Shown: positions 55,005-64,000 of the stretch, piece after piece | Layout: each line of letters opens with the position of its first letter | Position numbering within the stretch: the first letter of the stretch is position 1 | From: Athripsodes cinereus | Lineage: Eukaryota; Arthropoda; Insecta; Trichoptera; Leptoceridae | Length of the DNA: 64,000 nucleotides | NCBI GenBank assembly: GCA_947579605.1 | Contig: OX388325.1 | Coordinates: 5,699,572-5,763,571, forward strand | Direction: 5' to 3' | Program-made: the position numbers and the translations under genes | The notes under the pieces: model-generated | The model's input: only the letters and a program-made list of their open reading frames with translations | What the model was told of the DNA's origin: nothing | The model's database searches: none

Positions 55005-55245
55005 GTGAAATGAGATTTCCTACTCCCCCCCCCCCCCCCCGGTCATCGTCAAATTTCCAAAATGGTATAGGAATTTGAAATGTTTCAAAACTCCTCGGTT
55101 TTCTTTAACAATATTTTCTCAAAATACCTCTTTCAAAAAAGTAACGGGTACTTTTACCGATTATTATTAAAAAATTGTGCATATGCTTCGCAGGCCGCAC
55201 ATAGACACCTAACGGGCTGCTTCCAACCCTTGATCTAAACTAAAT
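55005..55245. repeat. Relative of the hAT MITE at 12813, disrupted
   Basis: Shares AAATGAGATTTCCTA, a C-rich run and ATGTTTCAAAACTCCTCGGT with 12855-12965. The hAT element at 54714 sits in or beside its left end. Confidence 0.6.
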
Positions 55246-55534
55246 GAATGTTTATTATGCGCAGTTATTCAGCTGGCTTCTCCACTTATGGGATATGCCA
55301 AAAGGGTATAGTAGTATAATTATATTGTATTTGGCAAATTGATAATATTTTAATTTACACCAACATTGATAAAATGTACGAGAGAATGTTATCAACATTT
55401 CAAGGTCCAGATATCAGAGAAACAGTACTAGCTAAAATGTAAATGTATACGTGAGGGGTTCACATCCAAAGTGCATCCATCCTAGAATATTTTTTTTAAG
55501 TTTTCTTGATACTAAATCACTTTTTTTTTTATTG

Positions 55535-55850
55535 ATTTACTAGAGGATCCCTTGGAAGCATTTGAAATGTGGCTGCATAGAAGAATGCTTCATGTTCATT
55601 GAACTGATAGGGTCACAAATATAGAGGTATTAAGAAGAGCTAGAATGGAAAGAGAAGTGTTGTTAGATGTCAAAGTGTGTAAGATCTCGTATCTGGGTCA
55701 TATAATGCGCGGTTAAAAGCACAAAATTTTGTGGTTGATTATGACAGACAAAATAGAGGGACGCCGGGGGGGCTGGTAGAAGGCAGACATCGTGAAGGCC
55801 CAATATACGAGATTGGACTGGAATGAGAGGTGTGGAGGAGTGATAATTTC
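55535..55850 (+). pseudogene. LINE 3' fragment, decayed
   Basis: LEAFEMWLHRRMLHVH, then TNIEVLRRARMEREVL and ISYLGHIMRG, matching the EAFEMW.YRR...EVL....GH+.R plan of LINE-C/D, with stops. Confidence 0.65.
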
Positions 55851-55981
55851 GTCACTGCACATCGTCTTAGTATTTTAAATTTTATATTGATTTGTTAACA
55901 CTGTTTATATAATGATCATGTGCAAAAAGAATTAAATATATATATTGACGTTATCATATTTGTACAGGAGTAAGCATGGCA

Positions 55982-56215
55982 CAGAGGAATTGGGAATGTT
56001 ACCTAGGTTTAAAGAGTACTCTTAACCAAGCCTTGAGTAGATTCATAAGTGTCAAAACTCTGTATCATGCACTCCATAAGAAAGTTTACATATGTATGTG
56101 TATCATATACAACATACCTACCTAGTTAATAATACCTATTCAAATAGGTTGACTATTGGTGAGTGTGATCAATTGGAATGATTAATCTGAAATGGTTCAA
56201 AATATGCATAACAAT
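55982..56215. mobile_element. Half copy of the large palindrome family
   Basis: GGGAATGTTACCTAGGTTTA to GATCAATTGGAATGATTAAT, one arm only. Confidence 0.75.
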
Positions 56216-56740
56216 TACATTATCAATTAAGCACAGCAAGGGAGGGAATGGAAAGGGAGGAAATTCGTCGAAATGCAGAGGGAAAATCGCATAAAATAAT
56301 TATGACCATTAATCATGTACATCTACCCGCAATCTGTGCAGAAAAGACACCTTGAAACCATTAGGACTGAGAGCGAATTTTCGGACTGAGAGTAAATATT
56401 CTTGTCAATCCTTATCATTTTTTCCACTATAATATTTTATATAATGATAACAATGACATAATCCAGTGGAATAGTATTCCCATTCCTACTAGAGTGACAA
56501 ATAGACCCGCAGGTCAAGTTGAAACATACTACAACTAGAAAACTACGCATATATTTACATCAATTATACAATATACATACACACATCACTCTAACTACAA
56601 ACTAACATCGCTGTATTATAATAATGATAATATTCATTATATAACTGTCCAGTTTAGTAACTCAACAAGTAGAAATGTCTTATATTGCAGAAATTGTAAT
56701 TTTTTAAATATTGCCATACTTATATTATTAAAACATTAAT

Positions 56741-57708
56741 GTTGTTGACCGAAGGTACTTGTTGGAAGTCCATTTCAAGATAATTGAAAAAAACACAATA
56801 TGTAGTTAACTTCCAAATGACTTTATTAACTTCGCGTACTAGTATTCGGAGACTCTCGTCTCCATCATCAGGCGATTGTAAAAAGTGAAATAAGATACAG
56901 AGACAAACAGTATTTATAGTATTTGAACAAAAGAAAGTTGGGTGAAGCCCGTGTTGATAAGAAAGTAATTATAATTCATTGATAAAAAACTATTGGAAAG
57001 TGATCCGCTGTGGACGGATTCACGAGAGAATAATTTAAGAAAAATATAAATATCTAACTTCTCCGGTATTTACCTTATTGCGAAATGTGGAAACCACAGA
57101 AAACCCAAAATAGAGAAGAGCAAAAATGCTAGATTATTAACTAAAATTTTAAGTTTCTTAAGGTAGGTACATGTGTATCAATTATTAATAGAAAAAGGAA
57201 GTAGTAAGATTTTGTCAGAAAGGCGTGCAAGGTGGATCGGCCATGTAATACGACAAGAAGGCCTCTTGCATGCCGTAATGGAGGGTATGACCGAGGGGAC
57301 AAACTCTAGGGGACGCCCACGCCGAGAGTACCTGGAGGACCTGCTGGTGGACATGCGCTGCTCATCATATGCAGAATTCAAAAGAACCGCACAAGACAGG
57401 GAGGAGTGGAGGAGAAGAATTAAAGAGATAATTGCTGCAAACCAATCCCAGGATTGAAACCAGAGAGAGAAGCACTTATAACAATTAACAATAATTTTTT
57501 TTTAGCTCAATATGAGTACAGTGACTTTAACATTGTAAAAATGATGTGAGATATGTTCAAATCTTATAAATACTGTTTGTCTCTGTATCTTATTTCACTT
57601 TTTACTAATCGCCTGATGATGGAGACAAGAGTCTCCGAATACTAGTACGCGAAGTTAATAAAGTCATTTGGAAGTTAACTACATATTGTGTTTTTTTCAA
57701 TTATCTCT
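56741..57708. mobile_element. Foldback element F3 enclosing a LINE-C end
   Basis: Arms GTAGTTAACTTCCAAATGAC, TTCGCGTACTAGTATTCGGA and CTCGTCTCCATCATCAGGCG, inverted on the right. Related in plan to F1 and F2 but diverged in sequence. Confidence 0.85.
57208..57470 (+). pseudogene. LINE-C 3' fragment, young copy
   Basis: Encodes ILSERRARWIGHVIRQEGLL to AANQSQD. By eye only about four differences from 13801-14065 over ~260 nt. Confidence 0.88.
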
Positions 57709-57748
57709 TTATATTATTATGCTTTGAAACACAACAGAAAGTGAAATG

Positions 57749-58080
57749 TCTAATATATAAAATTCTCGTGTCACGATGTTTGTTATCATACTCCTCCGAA
57801 ACGGCTGGACAATTACGATTTTGATAAAATTTTGTGTGCTTAGGCCTGAGAATCGGCCAATATCTATTTTTCATACCCCTAGAAGTTAAGGGTGGTCTAC
57901 CCCGATTTTTTATTTATTAGTTTTTGGAAAAAAAAAATTATTTTTAATCTTTTATGGTGAGGCATTAAAAATACATACAGCCCTAAATTGTCTACCATCA
58001 ACCCCTATTTTTTAATAGCGATATTAGTAGGTATATAGCATAATATATAATGGCAAAACAACGTTTGCCGTGTCAGCTAG
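57749..58080 (+). mobile_element. Helitron-like non-autonomous element
   Basis: Starts TCTAATATATAAAATTCTCG and includes CTCCTCCGAAACGGCTGGAC. Ends in a short hairpin (GCAAAACAACGTTTGC) followed by CTAG and a T outside. TC...CTAG with a 3' hairpin is the Helitron signature; there is no target duplication. Confidence 0.75.
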
Positions 58081-58246
58081 TTTTATTCTAATATTTGTGA
58101 CACGCTAAACATGAATTCATTAAACACTTGATATGTTTCAATTATATGGAAGTATTTTCACATTGCGGAAGAAATAAAATACAGTTTTAAATTCTAAAAC
58201 CTATTCTCTTGTAAAACTAGGTACACATAAAACATTCAAATATCCT

Positions 58247-60314
58247 ATATGTGTCGCTGAGTTACGAAATCCGCTATAACACATTTTTGTAATACAGAGA
58301 AAATCGATAAAAACTATTATTTAAGTATTATATATATATAATGAGTTACAATCCACTGGATTGGTCTGCAACGAGTTTAGTTTTTCTTCTCCATTCGTCT
58401 CTATTCTCAGCCAGTCTTTTTAGCCCTACGTATGAGCCACAGTTCATGTCTCTCTTCAGTTGGTCCATATATGCTTCTCTTGGTCGGCCTCTGCCATTTG
58501 TCCCCTCGGTCTTACCCTCTGCAATGGCGATGAGTAGTCCTGGATGCCTGATGTTGTGGCCAATCCAGTTAGCTCGTTGTTGGCTGATTCTCTTAAGGAG
58601 TTGCCTTTTTTCGCCTACCCTGGTTAATACTTCTTCATTTTCGACGTGCTCCGACCAATGGATCTTGAGCATGCGTCTGTAGCACCACATCTCAAAGGCC
58701 GCCAACCGTCCGCTTTCACTCTTGCTGATGGTCCATGTCTCACAACCATAAAGCAGAATGCTCCATACAAGGGCTTTAAGCAAACTTTTTTGAAATAAAA
58801 TAACTTTATTGATTGTAAGATTGGTGTAACAATTTATTTTTAAAATAAATATTGTGATTAAATAAAAAAAGACGGTTCATTTTGTATAAATAAAATTTCA
58901 CGTGTCGGCTTTTGATAGGCACATGATGTTAAAGCGGGTTTCGTAAGACACACAGGATGATATAGTGGATTTTGTTAGAACTACATTTAAGTGCAACATG
59001 ATAATTTATTCCAGTGGCGTCAATAAATTAAAATGCTGATATTTTATTTTAACAATTATTTTTTTATATAAATAAAGCATGAGTATTTATATTTCAATAA
59101 AAACGTAAATTTAAATGAATTAACAAAATACGTTTTATTACTTGCTTTTTTCTACAGAAAATGTAATATTTTCGAAACTTGAGGAAATTGTTGCCGTATG
59201 TAGAATTATTTTTTGGTCACCAAATTTTTCAAAAACTTTTTTTATAGGAAAAAAATTGCAACTATCAAACTTAAGCGGCCCCACCCGTTGTTGAGTAATA
59301 TGTACGAAACTTTAGGAAATTTATATTCGAAGTAAATTTTATTTTTGGCGGCAAAAAATAAAACCATCAAAAACAAAATCTAATTCAAATGTAAATTGGC
59401 CCCACCCGTTTTCGAGTATTTTTTCCCTTAGAAAAGTTTTGTATTCGAATTAGATTTTATTTTTGCCGGTTTTATTTTATTTTTGTCGGCAAAATAAATA
59501 CGTCTTATTAAGTACCGAAAGGCATACAATTTTAGTTTTGATTATACAACTTACAAAAAAAAGTGATTTTAAACATCAAGTAAGATCGCATTACGTGAAA
59601 GATATTGTACATAAAAAAATTGATGACTTTGGCTGAGGCACAAAAATGTTTCGGAGACATTTTATTTATTATGCATATATTTTTTTATGCAGATTTATTT
59701 TCAATAAATGATAATATACCTGAATTATTTCATCATAATAATATTTATTTTTATTTCATAAATAGCATGATAAAAAAAAAGTGTTCACCTATGTCACATC
59801 AGAACTGCGCGCCACTGAATAAATACAGCAAAACGCACGAAATTCACTCAAAATATGTCAATATTTACTTACCGTTTTTGGCGTTGTAAGTAAACTTTTC
59901 AACTTCCTGTATGACTTATCTTTTTCCTTTCTGTATTTTCTTTACATTTTTTAACATTAAAATCTTGATCACTCATTATGAATCAGTTTAAATTGCAATT
60001 ATTTAAGAGAACCCAGAACGCCAAACTCACCAGATAAGAACAATTTTGTACCGGCGGCCATATTGATTTTTTGAAAATACTGGACTCTTATTGGTTGGTT
60101 GTGTTATAGGGGATATTGAAAGGGACATTAAGTGATATAGTGGGATTCGTTTCTCAACCTCGTTTTATTTATTTTTTTCTGAAAAAATGGTGAATGTTTT
60201 CAAGTAAACAATTTTCTAAAGTTATAGACAATTCGATTACGAATCCAACGACATATATAACTCAATTTTTGTTAAAATGTGTTATAGCGGATTTCGTAAC
60301 TCAGCGACACATAT
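58247..60314. mobile_element. 2.07-kb element with perfect 41-bp inverted ends
   Basis: 58247-58287 (ATATGTGTCGCTGAGTTACG...) is the exact reverse complement of 60274-60314. It contains a LINE-D fragment, AT-rich DNA with repeated GGCCCCACCCGTT motifs, and near the right end a minus-strand ATGGCCGCC followed by donor-like GTGAGT. No transposase or target duplication was recognised. Confidence 0.75.
58346..58783 (-). pseudogene. LINE-D 3' fragment
   Basis: A 145-codon open stretch: [53 protein letters not shown], ending WRRKTKLVADQSSGL, then an (AT)n tail. Only the region after the RT core is present. Confidence 0.85.
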
Positions 60315-60420
60315 CAAATAATTAAAAATATGTGTTACTATCGGTGCTTCCTCATTTAAATAAAATTTTAGAAATAAGATAACAATATAAAAAAACTGGA
60401 CATAATAACATAACATACAT

Positions 60421-60647
60421 AGACAATTCACACAGATCGAGCTAGTCCCAAACTTAGATGAATCTTGTATTATGGGTACTAACGCGACGATACACACATA
60501 TACAATGCACTACACACATATACATGTAACACCCAGACCCAGGACAATTTGAAAAAGATCATTCTTCACTTTGCCCTGGCCGGGAATCGAACCCGGGACC
60601 TCGTGACTCAAAGACAAGAGCGTTACCTCCGCGCCACACTGGCCGAC
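60421..60647 (-). repeat. SINE-1, full copy
   Basis: The minus-strand head has the B-box GGTTCGATTCCCGG and GTTACCTCCGCGCC reversed (A-box region). Closely matches 18673-18903. Confidence 0.85.
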
Positions 60648-60819
60648 TAATGAATGAATATTGTATTCTTAAAATTACTTGTTGATAATTTTTCATAAGT
60701 GGTAATGGAATCAGCAAAAATATCAGCCAAGAACCCATATTCATTTCCCAGTCTGTGAATCCTTCTGATAGGTGTATTGTGAAGATAATTGGTTTTGACT
60801 TTATCGCAGTGAAATGAAT

Positions 60820-61845
60820 AGTTTTGTCTAGTGTTTCTGGTTTCTGGTCTGAGTTCTATCAATTCCAAGCAAATGTTATGATTATTATTATAACGATTCT
60901 GTACAGAAGTATTAGGTCAACGATCAATCTTCTATCAGATAACGGATTTTTTCCTAGGCGACAAAGTGGAGTTTACGCTACTAAAGTTAATGTGGAACAT
61001 TATACTAAATAAATAATTAATGAAGGAAAATTGTCAAAGATTCCAATAATTAACCAAAAATATGGATAAATCAATATTGGACATTGACCCATGACCAAAG
61101 CATATGATTAAGTTCGTAATTAAAATAAAATATGTTCCAGACCAAGGTAAATAGTGCCGACCATGAAGAATAATCACCCACTTTTTTTAGCGAGTTTTCC
61201 AGTGTCCCGTAAAAAGAAAATATTTGTGCGTGTATCAAGACATTATACATAAATGGCAGACTTGTTGAGAAAGCAATGTCTTCCAGCCAACCACTTAGAA
61301 GTGAAAAAAAGAAACAATATTTAATGCATTATAGATAAAACATTACAAAATTTAAAAGTTATAATATCAATCAAGCGAGACAGATACTGCACAATGCCGA
61401 TAAATTAACCAGAATAATACAATTTTGTTACCTGGGGATAACCATTTATAAATTCAAATGAAGGCGACACTGATTCTAAATTCTATTCTATAATCAAAAT
61501 TCAAAAATGAAGTGAAAGGTGACGAGGTCATTAAACATAGACAAAATGTAACCGCTTATAATGCTTAGAATTATTCAATGTTTTGTGTGACGACCATTTG
61601 ATATTTATTCTTAATAAGCGATGTAAGGCCTCGAGTATAGTAAGTTCAATGTCCTATGCAAAAACTATCGATATTTTAACAAGAAAGAATAAAAATTGAC
61701 TGTATAGACCTTTGAGAAAAAATTACCTTAAACATACCAAATAGACGAACGAGACACATCTCAACTTTCTTGCTCAGAACTCACCATTACACCGATGCCT
61801 TACCACATATAACAATTTGGAGAAAGTGAGGTCCTGGACATATTA
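60820..61845. other. Nothing recognised
   Basis: AT-rich. A short segment near 61180-61275 resembles 54235-54345 (AGTGTCC.GTA.GTAAAA), an unnamed repeat. Confidence 0.4.
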
Positions 61846-61848
61846 ATT

Positions 61849-62418
61849 CTGTACCTTAGAGGATAAACCATGGGAGTCCACTTTTTACCACTTTTGAGTT
61901 AACAATACAAATATATTGGTGACAAAACGTTATGTTAGTGGGTAAAATACTGTAGTCCAAAGTTGTTGGATTATATGATTTTTCATTTGTAATAAATATA
62001 TGAAGTCCATTTAATGTTAATGGAAAATCAACGGAAGTCCCACATACGTTATAATATTCCATCAGGGAGAAAAAATCATAGAAAATTTTGTTAGTGCCAA
62101 AATCACGGGAGTCCAACATGCGTTGTTTATACCAACTATTTAAAACAATTACTTCAAGTCGGTGCCACAAATGTTTGTGCAGATATCGTTAGAGGATAAA
62201 ACACGGAAGTCCATTTTATCTATAATTATCAATAAAATAATTATTTTTATTATCAAATATTAAAATAGAGCCTATCAAATGAAGATATTTTTTTACAGAC
62301 TGAAATTATTCCAAATATTATGACAGTTATGATGTTTTGAAACTTGAAAATTCATATAATTGCCTCTCCTGCACATTTATTGTAATGTGACTCCCGTGGT
62401 TTATCCTTTAAGGTACAG
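61849..62418. mobile_element. TIR element, 570 bp, AATT duplication
   Basis: About 31-bp inverted repeats (CTGTACCTTAGAGGATAAAC with two differences between ends), flanked by AATT on both sides. The interior has several GGGAGTCCA / GGAAGTCC motifs. Confidence 0.75.
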
Positions 62419-62536
62419 AATTAGTATTGAATTTCAGAATCATAAACAAAATTATTAAGCTGTGAGAATTATATTAATTTGTTTTTATTTTTAAGAAGTG
62501 TTATTTTCATTGGTGTATTTCTCAATTACTTTTTTA

Positions 62537-62800
62537 GGATAATAATAATAATAATAATAAACTTTATTGCACAATAAGGAGCATACTTAATTACAAAGTT
62601 ATATAATGTTATAAAATATTTTTTTTTAATTTTAATATCTTTTATATAATTTCTTTTACATTGTCTTTTATATGTTTCTATATCATTGACATTTGAATAT
62701 GTTTGTGTTTTGTTTTGTTTTTTAATTTTATTGTTGTAAAAATTGTTTATATATATCATGCAATAAGGGCTTTTGCCGTAGGATGAATAAATAAATAACA
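62537..62800 (-). repeat. LINE 3' end with (TTA)n tail
   Basis: Reversed: TTGTGCAATAAAGTTTATTATTATTATT, given here in parts as TTGTGCAATAAAG and (TTA)n, a widespread LINE tail form in insects. Confidence 0.5.
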
Positions 62801-62879
62801 TAATATGATACAAATAAATGTAAATATGTCAAACTACATACAATACGACCGTGAGTGTTGACATGGCAGTGAAAGCATA

Positions 62880-62965
62880 GGATGAACAAGAGTAAATAGA
62901 TTTGTTCACTTTGGATGAACAGTTTTGACACTTTCACTTTCTGGATGATCATCCAAAGTGAAACA
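62880..62965. repeat. Short inverted motif element (CACTTTGGATGA)
   Basis: GTTCACTTTGGATGAACAG and GATCATCCAAAGTGAAAC face each other; similar to 5656-5815. Confidence 0.4.
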
Positions 62966-63002
62966 GTCTAAATGCTAATTTACATACTCTTTCTCTTCCT
63001 CC

Positions 63003-63230
63003 ATCTTCATTCAATTTCTCGTATAATAATAACTAGACAACCTTTTTTAAGATGTGCCGTTTTATGGAAAACCCACCGCAAGGGCCCATTCAAGAATCAT
63101 AACACCTCCTGAACAATAGGGTTTTTAACCTTGGCTTGAACACCTCCACACTCTTCAGAGTCCGCAAATATGTGTTAGCCAGCCAACTACCTTAAAAAAA
63201 AAACTACAACATTCTCATATTGAACAAGTT
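63003..63230 (-). pseudogene. CR1-like LINE 3' remnant with stem-loop
   Basis: Minus strand: a decayed SLKSVEVFKPRLKT-like tail, then GGGCCCTTGCGGTGGGTTTT, AAAACGGCAC and a late (ATT)n stretch, as in the other CR1-like ends. Confidence 0.5.
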
Positions 63231-63419
63231 ATTATTTCGCGAATACTAATGTTAAAGGAAAAAGTGACTATTTAATTCTAGTACAACATTCGAGGAAGTT
63301 AGTGATTTTATCGCAACGTCGTTAAGAGACAATTTGTATTTTTACTATTTTAAACTCTGTTGTATGTTTACGCGAATGTAAAGGAAAATATTTCAATAAA
63401 GATGTAAATTATTATTATT

Positions 63420-63940
63420 GCAGAATAAAGGTGTACCTGGATGGAAGAGCGAGCGGCACAAAAATATTACAAAACGGCCTCCCACAGGGATCAGTGCTCT
63501 CCCCACTGCTGTTTAAACTTTATACTGCAGATATACCTAAAACTACATCTAGAAAGTTTATATACGCCGATGACGTAGCATTGGTGGCCCAGGCGAGAAC
63601 CTTTAATGAGCTGGAATCAACTATAAACTCGGATTTAGACAATTTTCAGAGATACTTGAAAGACTGGCACCTTCGCCCAAATCCCAAGAAGACAGTTGCG
63701 CTTGCTCTACACCTGAACAATAAAGAGTCTGAAAGAGAACTTGAACTGTACATGTGCGGTGAAAGAATACCAAATGAAAAAGCTCCAAAATATCTCGGAG
63801 TAAAAATTGACAGATCTTTAACATATAAAGCGCACACCGAAGGAGTCAAAAATAAAATAAAAGCCAGAAACAATATCATAAATAAACTGGCAGGGACTTC
63901 GTGGGGTAGCAGGCCAGCAACCTTGAGGACATTATACTGA
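63420..63940 (+). pseudogene. Jockey-like LINE reverse-transcriptase fragment
   Basis: An open 173-codon stretch holding motif B (NGLPQGSVLSPLLF), the catalytic YADD (KFIYADDVALVAQ), LRPNPKKT and KYLGVKIDRSLTYKAH, ending NKLAGTSWGSRPATLRT before a stop. Truncated at both ends: motif A and everything after the thumb are missing. The same family as 8428-9382, whose retained part begins in this region and extends further. Confidence 0.85.
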
Positions 63941-64000
63941 TTCAGTACTCTTGAGAATGTCCATTGAAGTGGGCGAAAACGTTAAGAGTTTAAATAAATA

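Noticed and set aside
59825..60085. First exon of cytochrome b5
   Set aside because: Donor-like sites exist, but the encoded residues (ending in FTYNAKNG, or MAAGTKLFLSG) do not match the expected segment before HPGG, and the phase does not fit the phase-0 acceptor at 51273.
61856..62170. 104-codon minus-strand frame
   Set aside because: Lies wholly inside the 570-bp inverted-repeat element and reflects its repeated GGAGTCC motifs.

Overview
This is an AT-rich animal genomic window, most likely from an insect and probably a lepidopteran. The insect call rests on a ZAD-type zinc-finger gene (an arthropod family), large numbers of RTE-, CR1- and jockey-like LINE ends, tRNA-derived SINEs and a Helitron end of the kind common in moths and butterflies. 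The lepidopteran call is an inference. No bacterial operon, CRISPR array, rRNA or convincing functional tRNA was seen.

Host genes. (1) A minus-strand intronless gene for a C2H2 protein with 13 fingers (3336-4907) has a tandem paralogue whose first 34 codons run off the left edge (1-102). (2) A plus-strand ZAD + nine-finger C2H2 factor lies at 6412-7917. (3) A six-exon secreted astacin-type zinc metalloprotease lies on the plus strand (16433-24243); all exons can be joined in phase. (4) Three exons of a microsomal cytochrome b5 gene lie on the minus strand (51273 down to 27692), with introns of about 9.9 and 13.5 kb; the first coding exon was not found and is probably to the right of the window. 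Astacin and cytochrome b5 are convergent, their stop codons about 3.4 kb apart. Nothing suggests a shared pathway; the two zinc-finger genes are probable nuclear regulators.

Most of the rest is mobile DNA, often nested. Non-LTR families: an RTE-like LINE with a long open EN-RT frame (45534-48467, called LINE-A), 3' fragments of LINE-B, LINE-C (13801-15429 with a 10-bp target duplication) and LINE-D, jockey-like fragments, and CR1-like 3' ends that share a stem-loop. SINEs: tRNA-headed families called SINE-1, SINE-2 and SINE-4, and an abundant repeat without a tRNA head called SINE-3. DNA elements: five hAT-like elements with 8-bp target duplications, a nested pair with ATAT duplications and a decayed transposase (36251-39247), a TTAA-flanked MITE in two copies, a Harbinger-like element (49061-49911), a Helitron-like element (57749-58080), several foldback elements, and TIR elements at 58247-60314 and 61849-62418. 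Tandem arrays have 81-bp, 66-bp, ~63-bp and 33-bp units.

The most unusual items are a hairpin element in two copies whose loop lies in opposite orientation (21045-21190 and 21987-22097), the ATAT-flanked element with a matching empty site at 53.4 kb, and a three-layer nest at 45.4-49.0 kb. All similarity statements come from reading the sequence by eye; no database was searched.
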